DNA from: Alphaproteobacteria bacterium
GTDB lineage: Bacteria; Pseudomonadota; Alphaproteobacteria; Rhodobacterales; Rhodobacteraceae
NCBI GenBank assembly: GCA_024280735.1
Contig: JAJRPO010000004.1
Coordinates: 1 to 40,647 of the forward strand
DNA: 40,647 bases
Direction: 5' to 3'
In this document: positions 1 through 9,147 of the stretch, in pieces
Numbering within the stretch: position 1 is the stretch's first letter
Layout: each line of letters opens with the position of its first letter
Notes under the pieces: model-generated
Databases searched by the model: none
What the model was told of the DNA's origin: nothing
The model's input: only the letters and a program-made list of their open reading frames with translations
Program-made: the position numbers and the translations under genes

Positions 1-2031
1 ATTGCGCGGATATTTGACCTTCAGGCGTTTGTTAAACGCCATGATTGCATCATAATATGCCGAGCCAATGGGTTCATCATCGGCATTCAAAACGCTCAAA
101 ATGACAAAGCGGGGATTGAGCGGGCGCATGTTATCCACCATCGCGACCGCACTGTCGAAAGCGGCGTCCGCACCGGTGAGCAGGTTGTCATTGCGACCTG
201 GCCAGAAACAGGCGGTTTGATCCCGCAGCGCGCCGGTCTCCACCTCGAAAACGGCCTCTTTTGGCAGCGGGTGCGGATCCACCGCCGCCACCGCGCGCTG
301 GAATGAATAGACATCGGAGGTGTCCTTGGACAGCGCCCCATAAACCCCGTCCAGCCAGCCATTCACCGCGCGCGCCGCCGTGGTGGAAGGCGTGGTTAAA
401 AGTGCGTTAGAAATGGCCGTGACAACCGCACTGGCGCTTTCGGGAATTTCGCCGCCAGAGAGGTCAATCAGCACAGGATCGGCCCCCGCCCGCGCCGCAA
501 TCTGTGTTGCTGTCTGCCCGCCGATACCGGCATTTAAAGTAGACCGGTCCGCCCCAAGCAAGCCTGATAGGACATAAGGATAGGTTTTATTTGAAGCAGA
601 TACACCCGCCCCCTCGGTCAGGCTGTCGCCAAGGCATAAAACATCTGTGTTACTGTCCAGCACCGCTGAAACCGCCGCAAACTGCCCTGGAATGTCGGTG
701 CGCAGCAATTCAGTCACATTGGTGCCGTCAATAATCACATGCCCGGCCTTGTTCACCCCAAAGCAAATGCGCAGAAATTCATCCGTGATCGTGAAAAGCC
801 AACCGCTTCGGCTTGTGGTTTTCTTGAATGAGGAAAGCAGCGAGGAAAGCCCCGCTTGGTTCTGGAAAAAATCGGTAACATCGAAACCCGCAATCCAAAC
901 GTGACCCTTACGATCCACGGACAAAGCCATGCGTTTGGTGAGTTTAGCGATAATCGCAAACAGCCAGCCAGAGCGGCCTCCTTCGTCGAGTACAAGTTCC
1001 ATGCGCAGGGCGTCCGCCTTGGCCCCTTGCACGGCGCTGGCAAATGCAGCGGCATCCTGCAAGGCGCTGTCAGCCTTGGCCCCTTGCGCGGCGCTGGCCT
1101 TACCTGCCAGAGCGCTAAAAATCGTGGTTGCAAAATTGGGATCATCCCCAAGGGCTGCCGCCAGTTCACTAAAAGTATCCAAGGCCGCAGGCGAGCTGTC
1201 TATAATTGTTGCCAGGAGTGTTTGCACAAATTCGGTGGTGGCGACTTGGGTGGTGTTTGTGGCGGCACCCGCTGTTGGCGCGGTGGGTATTCCAGTAAAG
1301 GCCGGATTTGCCAATGACGCCTTGAGCCCCAGAGCGGTTGCCATTGTTGCTGCAAAATTCGGGTCGTCACCAACGGCGGCCGCCAATTTATTCAGCGTGT
1401 CCAGTGTGGCGGGTGGGCTGCCCTTTAGCACCAAAGCCACCGCCTGCACAAAGGCTGCCGTGGCAATTTGGGGGGTATCTGTGGCGGATGGCGCTGTTGG
1501 TGCGGTGGGTGTTCCGGTCAACGCGGGGCTGGCCAGCGGGGCCTTGCCAAGCAAGGCTGCGGCGTCCTCGGCCTTGCTGTTCACATCAAGATTGGTGCGC
1601 GCGACACCAGCATCATCCAGATCCCCCAAGTTCGCGGTCTTGTTCAGCTTGCCCGCCAAACCTACGTCACCAATCCGCTCCCAGCCGGGCGTGGCGGCGC
1701 GCCAAGCGTAGCTGCCTGAATTATTGACAGTGGCCGCGTTCACCGGATCGGTGTGGGTGCCAGCATCGCTTTCCAGAACCTCGCCGCCCGTGCCATCCTG
1801 CGACGGCACAATCAAAACCAGTTCCGCCCAAGTGGGTTGCGAGACACTGCCCGAGGTGATCTGCGAGCTAAGCACCGCCAGTTTCGCGGCAAGCGGGCCA
1901 GTGCCCAATATTTGCTGGGCCAGATTATCAACTAGAATACGCCCAATGCTGCTATCGCGGTTGCCCAACAGATCATCTACAATCGGAACTTCGTCAATAT
2001 CCGTTGATTTCACACCATCGCCAGCCATCAT
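1..2031 (-). CDS. tail fibre with fibre repeats and SGNH/GDSL hydrolase domain (3' end missing)
   Basis: The frame is open for 677 codons and runs off the window, so the C-terminus is missing. The start is one of two adjacent ATGs (2031 or 2028) with AGGA just upstream. Residues 165-235 and 240-310 are two tandem fibre repeats of the 'TGTPTAPTA...' type. Residues 352-390 and 408-446 are a second tandem pair sharing SGWLF, a GHV.I.G core and a VT near the end. From 463 an SGNH hydrolase begins: block I GDSLTEG (S470), block II GIGGQ (G505) and block III GRND (N614). The DxxH block would lie outside the window. About 100 residues separate blocks II and III, longer than in small SGNH enzymes. 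It probably binds the cell surface and de-esterifies a glycan. It lies directly downstream of the J-like gene. Confidence 0.85.
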   Translation of the reverse strand, partial: MMAGDGVKSTDIDEVPIVDDLLGNRDSSIGRILVDNLAQQILGTGPLAAKLAVLSSQITSGSVSQPTWAELVLIVPSQDGTGGEVLESDAGTHTDPVNAATVNNSGSYAWRAATPGWERIGDVGLAGKLNKTANLGDLDDAGVARTNLDVNSKAEDAAALLGKAPLASPALTGTPTAPTAPSATDTPQIATAAFVQAVALVLKGSPPATLDTLNKLAAAVGDDPNFAATMATALGLKASLANPAFTGIPTAPTAGAATNTTQVATTEFVQTLLATIIDSSPAALDTFSELAAALGDDPNFATTIFSALAGKASAAQGAKADSALQDAAAFASAVQGAKADALRMELVLDEGGRSGWLFAIIAKLTKRMALSVDRKGHVWIAGFDVTDFFQNQAGLSSLLSSFKKTTSRSGWLFTITDEFLRICFGVNKAGHVIIDGTNVTELLRTDIPGQFAAVSAVLDSNTDVLCLGDSLTEGAGVSASNKTYPYVLSGLLGADRSTLNAGIGGQTATQIAARAGADPVLIDLSGGEIPESASAVVTAISNALLTTPSTTAARAVNGWLDGVYGALSKDTSDVYSFQRAVAAVDPHPLPKEAVFEVETGALRDQTACFWPGRNDNLLTGADAAFDSAVAMVDNMRPLNPRFVILSVLNADDEPIGSAYYDAIMAFNKRLKVKYPRN

Positions 2032-2062
2032 TCATCCTAATCTTTGCCAATTTTAGCAATGA

Positions 2063-5000
2063 TCACAGAATGCTCACCGTAAAGGGTCCGGACACAGGTC
2101 CGGGCACACCATCCTCATTTTGAGGTTCGATCCAAAAGTAATGTGTACCTTGATCTAAGCAGGCGGCGGTCTCCAAAAACAGCGACACATCATCGAGTGC
2201 GCCGTCAAAGCTGGTGGAGCCGCGCAGACCGAACGTATTGTTGCCACTCAAGGCCTGCAAACGGTCATAAAACGTGCCATTTGCTGTCTGAATCACACCG
2301 GTTAATTCCGAGCCGCCCAGAAAGCGCGGGCGCACCGAGCCGCCTGTGCCGTCGCGCTGGGTGAAGGAAATCCGATAGAATTTACCCGTCACAAACCCAA
2401 CCGCCTGCTTGATGTAATCGTAACTGCTACCCGTGTGTTGGGCCTCATTCGCGATGATTTCCCACGAGGCATCCAGCACCCAAGCGCTGGCGTCCGCAAA
2501 ATCACCATTGGCCAGCAGATTGGTGCGGGTAATATCGCCAATGGGCACCGTAAATGTGCTTTGTGGTGCCACTGCAATAAGACCTCCAACGGCGTCGGTT
2601 TCCCGGTCCAATGTCGCAGTCATCGCGCGGTAAATCTGGACTTGAGTGGTGTCCGTGTCTACTCCGGTCGCAAATGCAACAATGGCATTGCCCATTCCCC
2701 CTGTCACCGACGCCGAATCCGTTTCAAGCTCTGCCGGAATACCCGCGTCCTGCGCGCCAACAGTCAAGGAAATTAGGGTTGTATATGGCCCTTCAATGTT
2801 TGCCGCAGATAGCGCACGGGCGCGCAGCTCAATCAAATCTCCAACTACAAAATCGGTGATACTGCCACCGCCATTCGCGACCGGAATACTAACAACCGTC
2901 CAACCGGGTGCGCCAACAAGGCGGTATTCGATTTCCAGCGATCCGGCACTTACAGAACCTGATCCCGGCACAATCAGATAATCAACCTGACCCGGCTCGC
3001 CTGTTCCAGCATATCCGCTGGAAATGGATGTAAATCGAGGGGCCGAGGGTAACAGCAGATTATCGGCAATTTCGGCTCCGATACGGCTGGACCAAGCCGG
3101 AACAACTTCCGCATCTATCAACTCATCAATGATCGGGGCGGCGTCAACCAAATGGATGACATTGCTAAAATCTCCCGCCGACTCGACGCCGGTCACAATC
3201 AGTGCAAGGCTTTCTTTGGCGGCCAGTCCAAAATGTATCAAGGATTCAGCGAGGGGCGTCGGACCTTCGCCCGTAAGCGTTAGAACTTGCTGGGCACCCG
3301 TTACATTTAACACCGTTCTAACGATTGAGGTGCCAATTGTGTCCGGCGCTACATTTGGTGGATTATTGGCGAATACGCGAAACCGGACCGCATAATCTTG
3401 CCCTTCCACCATTTCCACAACTTCATCCAGCTCCACCAACTGCCCGGCGGTGGTTTTTACGCGGGTTGCCACTTGTGTTTGATCAAGGATGTTGTGGGAT
3501 AACATGACCTGATCGCCCCGCGTTGCAACACGCGCAGGACCGTCTTGCATCACGCGGTAGCTGTCAGGGCGATACAGTGATTCATACATGCGGCGGCGCG
3601 CCTCAATCCAAATCTCGGCCGCATCGGTTTTTCCGGGCAGCTCAAGCGCCTCTGTCAACAGAATTGGCCCCGTGTGGCCGGGCCATGGCACCAAGCGTTC
3701 GGTTGGTTGATAATCGTTAGCGGCGTCCAGAAATTTGATTTTGAAACCGTCCGGCGGGTCCACATAAGATCTTGAAGCCTTGAAATCCCAAGAATTACGC
3801 GGGCTGATAAAATCAACGTCGAGTTCTTGCGGCCGGTCAATGGTCACCCCCCATTTCAGGCCATCGTGGCGTGGGCTGGCGCGACCGGCTACGGCGATTT
3901 CCGTCAATACATCGCGCAATGTGGTTGTCGGTTGGTCTAAGGCTTTGTCATATTTCAGGCCCTTGAGGCGGCAGAAATCATGCCAATCCTGTATCTGTGC
4001 CAAATCAAGGGCCGCATCAATTGCGGGTTTTGGGTTTGCGGCTGACTGCAACACATAACGGTAATGCGCCGCCGGATTGCTAGAGTGGCGCTTGATCCAC
4101 GTTTCGGTTAGATAGTCCCAATCGGGCAACACCCGACGCGCCCGCGCATTGAAATCATCTAACTGGCCGTTCAGCTGGTGCGTAGCTTTGATACGCAACG
4201 CGCAAAGCGCAAGGGGCTGGTTGAAATTCAACGGATATTCAGGCCGGATTGTCTGAATGAGCGCCCAAGACGTTCGCGCTTGGATTTGATTTGACCTGTT
4301 TTCATCCGTCATCATGGTCAGCCGCAGCTGCCAGCGGCCACGACTCGGAAAATTCCAACTATGCTGGCGATAGAAAGCTTCCAGCTTCTTGGCTGAAACG
4401 GTCAAAGTTGTGACCAACTGCCACTCAACAGCCTCTATCAATCGCTGTTCGATTTTGATCTCGACGGTATAGGAACGACTGCTCCCCTTGTCGTTCATAC
4501 GGACAAGTCCGGCAGGCCATGCCAAAATGATAGACGCCCCGCTGGCGTCAGCGCCTGTGGTGCGCACCACGGGGGTTTCGATCCCCGGATCACCCTCAAT
4601 AATCTCGCCAAGGTCATCGCGCGGCAGCGGGCGGGTCAACTCGACTCCGATGCTTTCTTCAGCAATTTGACGCGGATAAAGAGAAATCGGCACGTCCCCT
4701 GCCAAGCCGGAGCGTACTTCGATTTCGACTTCATCGTATTCCGCAATAGATGTTTCGCCAATGCGAAAATCATCAATGGTTAACTCGCCATAACCAAAAT
4801 TGAACAAGGCGCGAATATATTGATCATCGCCGACAATTTCTGTCCAACTCAATGCCGCAAAAGGCGGCGAATAGCGGAGATCACCCAGAACAACCGGCAC
4901 CGCACCGTTTGGATCATATCGGTTTTTCCAACCAGCCAATTGATACCGGTTTTCAGCCTCATCCGGTTTGGGCGGCGGAATAAGCGCATTCACCAACAAA

Positions 5001-5419
5001 TTGCCCAGCACGTTGACACCTAATGTCGTCAGAGCAATGCCCAGCTCTGTACTGATTCCAAGCGCATTTGCTAAACCAGGCCCTAAAAGCCCGCCAATGG
5101 CCACCGCTGCAATGGTTACAGCAATCAGCAAAATGGAACGGAGCGCGTTTTTGCCGGGGATGACGCGCACAATAACCCGCACACCGGGGCGTGGTCGTAC
5201 ATGGTGCCAGTATTTCGCATCAATAAATTCAACGCCATTGGGTGTCACCAAGGCAACGCGGCAATTGCCAGAATTAGCAGGCAAACCGGGCAAGACTGTT
5301 TGCACGATTTCATGCAAAGTGAGGCCGTCCGGCAAGGTCAACTCCTCGCGGCCCGCACCCGGATCTAACAGCGGCGCAAGCATAACTGACGTGTTCTTTG
5401 GAGCGGGTCCGTCGTTCAT
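2063..5419 (-). CDS. tail tip / host-specificity protein (lambda gpJ-like)
   Basis: 1118 residues, the length and position of a siphovirus tail-tip attachment protein. It directly follows an NlpC/P60 gene (ATGA overlap) and precedes the fibre gene. The N-terminal part carries an 'NGVEFIDAKYWHHVRP' stretch and a long hydrophobic region (about 94-147), both usual in J-like proteins of RcapMu-type and lambda-like phages. The middle holds the tail-hub core (about 160-650). The C-terminal third looks like repeated beta-sandwich, fibronectin-III-like segments, ending with a carbohydrate-binding-like stretch ('NLLANGDFADASAWVLDASW'). It is expected to sit at the tail tip and contact the host receptor. 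Assignment rests on order, length and overall pattern. Confidence 0.85.
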   Translation of the reverse strand: MNDGPAPKNTSVMLAPLLDPGAGREELTLPDGLTLHEIVQTVLPGLPANSGNCRVALVTPNGVEFIDAKYWHHVRPRPGVRVIVRVIPGKNALRSILLIAVTIAAVAIGGLLGPGLANALGISTELGIALTTLGVNVLGNLLVNALIPPPKPDEAENRYQLAGWKNRYDPNGAVPVVLGDLRYSPPFAALSWTEIVGDDQYIRALFNFGYGELTIDDFRIGETSIAEYDEVEIEVRSGLAGDVPISLYPRQIAEESIGVELTRPLPRDDLGEIIEGDPGIETPVVRTTGADASGASIILAWPAGLVRMNDKGSSRSYTVEIKIEQRLIEAVEWQLVTTLTVSAKKLEAFYRQHSWNFPSRGRWQLRLTMMTDENRSNQIQARTSWALIQTIRPEYPLNFNQPLALCALRIKATHQLNGQLDDFNARARRVLPDWDYLTETWIKRHSSNPAAHYRYVLQSAANPKPAIDAALDLAQIQDWHDFCRLKGLKYDKALDQPTTTLRDVLTEIAVAGRASPRHDGLKWGVTIDRPQELDVDFISPRNSWDFKASRSYVDPPDGFKIKFLDAANDYQPTERLVPWPGHTGPILLTEALELPGKTDAAEIWIEARRRMYESLYRPDSYRVMQDGPARVATRGDQVMLSHNILDQTQVATRVKTTAGQLVELDEVVEMVEGQDYAVRFRVFANNPPNVAPDTIGTSIVRTVLNVTGAQQVLTLTGEGPTPLAESLIHFGLAAKESLALIVTGVESAGDFSNVIHLVDAAPIIDELIDAEVVPAWSSRIGAEIADNLLLPSAPRFTSISSGYAGTGEPGQVDYLIVPGSGSVSAGSLEIEYRLVGAPGWTVVSIPVANGGGSITDFVVGDLIELRARALSAANIEGPYTTLISLTVGAQDAGIPAELETDSASVTGGMGNAIVAFATGVDTDTTQVQIYRAMTATLDRETDAVGGLIAVAPQSTFTVPIGDITRTNLLANGDFADASAWVLDASWEIIANEAQHTGSSYDYIKQAVGFVTGKFYRISFTQRDGTGGSVRPRFLGGSELTGVIQTANGTFYDRLQALSGNNTFGLRGSTSFDGALDDVSLFLETAACLDQGTHYFWIEPQNEDGVPGPVSGPFTVSIL
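2088..2103. promoter_or_regulatory. CCGGAC dyad, copy 3 (upstream of tail fibre)
   Basis: A 6-bp inverted repeat CCGGAC/GTCCGG with spacer ACAG. It lies inside the last codons of the J-like gene, 57 bp upstream of the fibre start. It matches the two intergenic copies at 16578-16593 and 24199-24214 at every position but one. No T-tract follows on the minus strand, so a terminator role is unlikely here. It could be an activator site for a fibre promoter, or a coincidence of coding sequence. Confidence 0.4.
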
Positions 5420-5841
5420 ATCGCCCCCCGTGAAATCATCTCAACATGGCGATAGACACCTTCCAGCCGGTTGCCCCAAGCCCCTGTTTGATAGTCAACA
5501 TGTTTGGCGCAATCCTCGCCCGCCATGTGCAGCATCAAGCCGTGGCGCACCACAATTCCAACATGGGTCGCCAAACGGCCACGCCGAAATACAGCCAGAT
5601 CGAACGCCAACGCCGTTCCCGTGACAGGCACCCACATGGCCGTTGTATTGTGTTTGGAAATCAACGCGGCAATTTCGCCACGTTCCTCGGTGGATCCGTA
5701 GCCCAGATAATCCGGCAGGGTGATATTCAACTCTTCGCGGTAAACCACCACTGCCAAACCCCAGCAATCACAGGCCGAGAGGTCCCGCCCAAAATCATCA
5801 AACGGTGTTCCCACATACTTATTTGACCAAATGTGATTCAT
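5416..5841 (-). CDS. NlpC/P60 family tail-tip peptidoglycan hydrolase (lambda gpK-like)
   Basis: 141 residues with an NlpC/P60 cysteine-peptidase pattern: Cys26 in DCWGL, His93 in THVGIV and a likely third residue His105 in MLHMAG. In lambda-like tails this protein (gpK/GTA peptidase) sits in the tip and cleaves peptidoglycan peptides during DNA entry. Its start ATG overlaps the stop of the DUF1833 gene, and its own stop overlaps the J-like start, so the tip genes are translationally coupled. Confidence 0.88.
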   Translation of the reverse strand: MNHIWSNKYVGTPFDDFGRDLSACDCWGLAVVVYREELNITLPDYLGYGSTEERGEIAALISKHNTTAMWVPVTGTALAFDLAVFRRGRLATHVGIVVRHGLMLHMAGEDCAKHVDYQTGAWGNRLEGVYRHVEMISRGAI

Positions 5842-6362
5842 AAATGCAGCCCCGGAAAGAAGTTTCGCGACGTGCGCCCCGCCGGAAAATACTCCAGCTC
5901 AATTTCTTCGCGGGAAAACGACAAGGTGACTTCGCCCGCGTTAATGTCATGCGACATAATTTTCATATTCGTGGTTTCATGTTCGATGAAATCCGGCGTA
6001 TCAGCCAAAACCACCGCCATGTTAATCGTCGCCAGATCGGTGAACGAGCGCACCACTTTAACAATCCTGTCGTCAAGGTTTTCCAGAATCAGCGTGCCGT
6101 TGGCGGGTGCATCCTGCAAATCCGACGGTAACAAGGTGGAAGCGACAACCCACAAAAATGGCTCCGTTGCAGGGTTGGCTCCGCGCCAATTCGACCGTGT
6201 CCCAAGGACATAAGGATCCGATGTAATCCGCTCTGTATTGTCGGTTGATAGGCGGATTGGAGCCTCTAGGGACGGATGGTTGATTTCAAACAAGATGGCA
6301 TAAATCTCGGCGGTACTGTCCGCGTCTTGCGCCAAACGCATGTTCAAACTGACGCGGTTCAT
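5838..6362 (-). CDS. minor tail protein, DUF1833 family (lambda gpL-like)
   Basis: 174 residues. The sequence reads as an N-terminal 'Y.ILFEI.HPS...PIRLSTDNTERI' block and a C-terminal 'EVTLSFSREEIELEYFPA' block, typical of DUF1833 proteins that sit between the gpM-like and NlpC/P60 genes of siphophage tail operons. By position it corresponds to lambda gpL, a tip component. Both ends overlap neighbours by ATGA. The family is recalled from sequence pattern. Confidence 0.75.
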   Translation of the reverse strand: MNRVSLNMRLAQDADSTAEIYAILFEINHPSLEAPIRLSTDNTERITSDPYVLGTRSNWRGANPATEPFLWVVASTLLPSDLQDAPANGTLILENLDDRIVKVVRSFTDLATINMAVVLADTPDFIEHETTNMKIMSHDINAGEVTLSFSREEIELEYFPAGRTSRNFFPGLHL

Positions 6363-6781
6363 GGCAGCACCGTGATCGAGAAGGTTTTGCGAAACTCGAC
6401 GCCTTGAATTGTTTCAACCGGCAATTCTTCGCCAAATTGGCAGAGCCAGCGCGCGGCCAGCAACATGGGCGTGCCGTCATCTGTAAGCAATGGGCTGCCG
6501 GTTGATGTTAGCAGCGCCCAGCCGTCTGTTGTTGGATCAGGCATCCAAAATTTGATAATGCCGTGGCGGGTATCGCGCTCAAAGAAAGTGTCGAATACCG
6601 CCTTTTGCTGACGTTTCAGAATTACCGAAAGATTAACTGTTTTTGCAACGCTGGAAAAGCGGCGGCGATAGCCCTGTGGCCCCGCATCCGATTGGCGTTT
6701 CTGGCGCGCCTCTTGGGGCGTTGAGCGCCAAGTGTTGCGCTCCGGCGCAGGTAAATCAGCAGGCCAGTTCAAAATAGTCAT
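6359..6781 (-). CDS. minor tail protein (lambda gpM position)
   Basis: 140 residues between the tape-measure gene and the DUF1833 gene. It starts 'MTILNWPADLPAPERN', a start I associate with phage tail proteins of this slot. The C-terminal half (aromatic-rich, 'RWLCQFGEELPVETIQGVEF') is compatible with a beta-rich distal-tail protein. No enzymatic motif is visible. The start ATG overlaps the tape-measure stop. Function is assigned by position only. Confidence 0.65.
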   Translation of the reverse strand: MTILNWPADLPAPERNTWRSTPQEARQKRQSDAGPQGYRRRFSSVAKTVNLSVILKRQQKAVFDTFFERDTRHGIIKFWMPDPTTDGWALLTSTGSPLLTDDGTPMLLAARWLCQFGEELPVETIQGVEFRKTFSITVLP

Positions 6782-9087
6782 CGCACAATCCCTGCTGGTT
6801 TGAGATTGAAACTGGCTCCCAGTTGGGCGCGTAGAGGATTGCCCGGCTGCGCAACAGCGGCCGCCACATGCTCGCCAATGGTCATCACCATTTGCCGCGC
6901 GCCACTGGCGTCGGTTTTTTCCTCTTTTTGAACGGGCTGGCCGGAATAGTTATGAACCACAAAACTCATGGGCTGCGCGGAACCGCCCTGTTGATTTGCG
7001 ACCTGTGGAAATGCGGGAAGTGATGTTGCAAACCCGCCTTCGCGAAACCCACGCAGCTTGCCTTTGCGCATCGCCTCAAGCAAGGGCACACCAATGCGCG
7101 ACGTCGCTGCCGCATCAAACACATATTCTTCTTCATGAACCAAACCCGCGACCCGCGTTGGATCCGAACCACCCGTTGCACCGCCAACCATAAAACCGGG
7201 CAAACCGATTGCCCCGCCAATGCCGGTTAACAACATATTCAAGAAACCACCGCCGCCGCCGCCACCACCGCCTTGGCCGAGTTTGGACAGGAATGACCCA
7301 AAGCCCTCAAACCCGGTACCAAGATTGCCAAGGTCAAGCGTAGCTGTTTCAGTGGTGCGCCCGAATTTCGACAAAGCCGCTTCCGCGCCGCCCAACCGTT
7401 TTGCCCAGCCGTGTGATCCTTCAGGATTGCCCATGCTCCAGCCTTGCGGGCGTTCAAAACCAGCAAAAGCGCCCGTCGCACCGCGCACATCGGTGGAGGC
7501 CATAAGGCGTTTCATGGCGCCATTTTCGCTGGACATCAGTTCTTTCCAAGCAAATTCCAGCTGGCCTTGCACATTGCCAAGATTGCCCGCACCGCCCAAA
7601 TGGCTGAACAGTTTGCTGGAACGGTCATTGTGTTGAAACAGGCCAAAGGCCTTGCCAGCGTCGCCTTTTGCCAGCGGATCAAAAGCACTTTCCGCACTGA
7701 CATTGCCCATAATTCCGGCAATCTGGTGCGGCTTCAGACCTTTGGTTTTGAAAAAATCCCAAACCTGCTTTTGCACATCACCGCTGCCGCCCAACTTACC
7801 GGAACCAGACGGCGCGCCACCAGCACCCAACAGGCCAGACCCGCCGCCGTTGATAATCACGCTCGCAGCGCTCACCGTCATGCTGCCAACGCCCATGGAT
7901 TTGCTACTGGTTCGGATTGTGCTTTCACCGCCGCGTCCAGTCAGGCGATCAAAGATGCCTTTTAACCCGCCAATATCGCCGATGGTGCCCAAATCCGTGC
8001 CCAACAGGGCATTTTTCAGCGGGTTTTTGATTGCGATTTCCGCAAACAAGCCGGTGATTTCCGAGGACAGGCTTTCCAACGCACCGGAAAAATCACCCTT
8101 CAGCAAGTCATCTGTCATCGTGTCAATCGCACCTTCAGCCGCCGATTGCACTTTGCCCCATGCCTCCGCCTGTTTTTCGATTTCCCGCGCCAGCCCGGCG
8201 TTGTGCAGGGCGCTGGCCCGAATTGCCGCCGCCTGTTCGCCGTTTGTATCAATCCCAATGCGCCGGATATCCATTTCCGCCTTCAGCAGTGCTAGCAGCT
8301 TCGCCCGTTTGGTGGCATTTTCACCCAAAAGCGCGGCCTCGACCCGCAAACGCTCCAGCGTTTCTTTGTGGCCGCGCAGCACTTCCAGACCGGCTGCGCG
8401 TTTTTGCTCATTTGCTAATCCCGCGTAACCGGATTTCAACTGTTCAATGACTTCAAGCAGGCGTTGCTTTTCGCGACCCTCGGCCAGCACCGAGGCGGTG
8501 ATCAACGGGCGCAGCTGCAATTCCTCTTGCAGTGTGCGATTGGCGTCGCCGGCTGTAATGACACCAGTTGCCACCAAACTGTTGAGCCGCTGGCGAATTT
8601 CAAGGGCGCTGCGCATCTCGGCACCCTGTGCGCCGGCACTGGCAATCGCCTGACCCAAAGCGCGATTGCGCGCGCGGCTCATCTCGAACGCCAGCTTGTC
8701 GCTGGTGATTTCACGATCCGATAGGCGTAACTTGGTTTGACGTGCCTGCATTTCCGCGCGCAACAACGGATTGCGCTCATTCTGGATTTGGATTTCCAGA
8801 CGGTCCAACGCCACAATCCGCGATTTCCGATTGATCAACCCGCCGAGCGCGTTACTGGTCGCCTCAATGGCAACACTTATCTGGTTTTGCTGTGCCGCGT
8901 CCTGATCCGGCGCATTCAGGCCCGCTTGCATGGCGGCAATCCGATTGCGCAGTTTTTCCTCACGCAAAAACGCCTCATTGGCGGGCGATTTACCGGCAAG
9001 GCCAAGCGCAAACCTGCCTTTGGCAGCATGGGCTGCGCGTTTTTGATCGGCCTTGGCGGCACTTTCCGCAGCCGCTTGTGAGGACAA
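6778..9087 (-). CDS. tape measure protein, C-terminal segment with tail lysozyme domain
   Basis: 769 residues are open from a TTG at 9087, but the frame extends back to the TAA at 9150. No ATG with a ribosome site is seen, so it is probably not an independent gene. Residues 1-350 are alpha-helical and Arg/Glu-rich. Residues 438-575 (VWDFFKTKGL, GNVSAESAFDP with a candidate catalytic Glu466, GLFQH) form a phage tail lysozyme-type domain that would open peptidoglycan during infection. A nine-Gly run follows at 606-614, then a C-terminal part (VGGATGGSDPTRVAGLVHEEEYV) common in tape-measure proteins. Confidence 0.75.
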   Translation of the reverse strand: MSSQAAAESAAKADQKRAAHAAKGRFALGLAGKSPANEAFLREEKLRNRIAAMQAGLNAPDQDAAQQNQISVAIEATSNALGGLINRKSRIVALDRLEIQIQNERNPLLRAEMQARQTKLRLSDREITSDKLAFEMSRARNRALGQAIASAGAQGAEMRSALEIRQRLNSLVATGVITAGDANRTLQEELQLRPLITASVLAEGREKQRLLEVIEQLKSGYAGLANEQKRAAGLEVLRGHKETLERLRVEAALLGENATKRAKLLALLKAEMDIRRIGIDTNGEQAAAIRASALHNAGLAREIEKQAEAWGKVQSAAEGAIDTMTDDLLKGDFSGALESLSSEITGLFAEIAIKNPLKNALLGTDLGTIGDIGGLKGIFDRLTGRGGESTIRTSSKSMGVGSMTVSAASVIINGGGSGLLGAGGAPSGSGKLGGSGDVQKQVWDFFKTKGLKPHQIAGIMGNVSAESAFDPLAKGDAGKAFGLFQHNDRSSKLFSHLGGAGNLGNVQGQLEFAWKELMSSENGAMKRLMASTDVRGATGAFAGFERPQGWSMGNPEGSHGWAKRLGGAEAALSKFGRTTETATLDLGNLGTGFEGFGSFLSKLGQGGGGGGGGGFLNMLLTGIGGAIGLPGFMVGGATGGSDPTRVAGLVHEEEYVFDAAATSRIGVPLLEAMRKGKLRGFREGGFATSLPAFPQVANQQGGSAQPMSFVVHNYSGQPVQKEEKTDASGARQMVMTIGEHVAAAVAQPGNPLRAQLGASFNLKPAGIVR

Positions 9088-9147
9088 CAGAATTTCCAGA
9101 TTAACTTTTTCGTCAATAAGGGCCTGTTTATCATCCGTCTGGTCGAT

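Noticed and set aside
929..1711. 260-codon + strand frame
   Set aside because: It is antisense to the tail fibre, Ala/Ser-rich, without domains or a ribosome site. The minus frame carries fibre repeats and SGNH motifs.
7243..7272. GCC/ACC-rich microsatellite
   Set aside because: It encodes the poly-Gly linker of the tape measure C-terminus; it is simple coding repetition.
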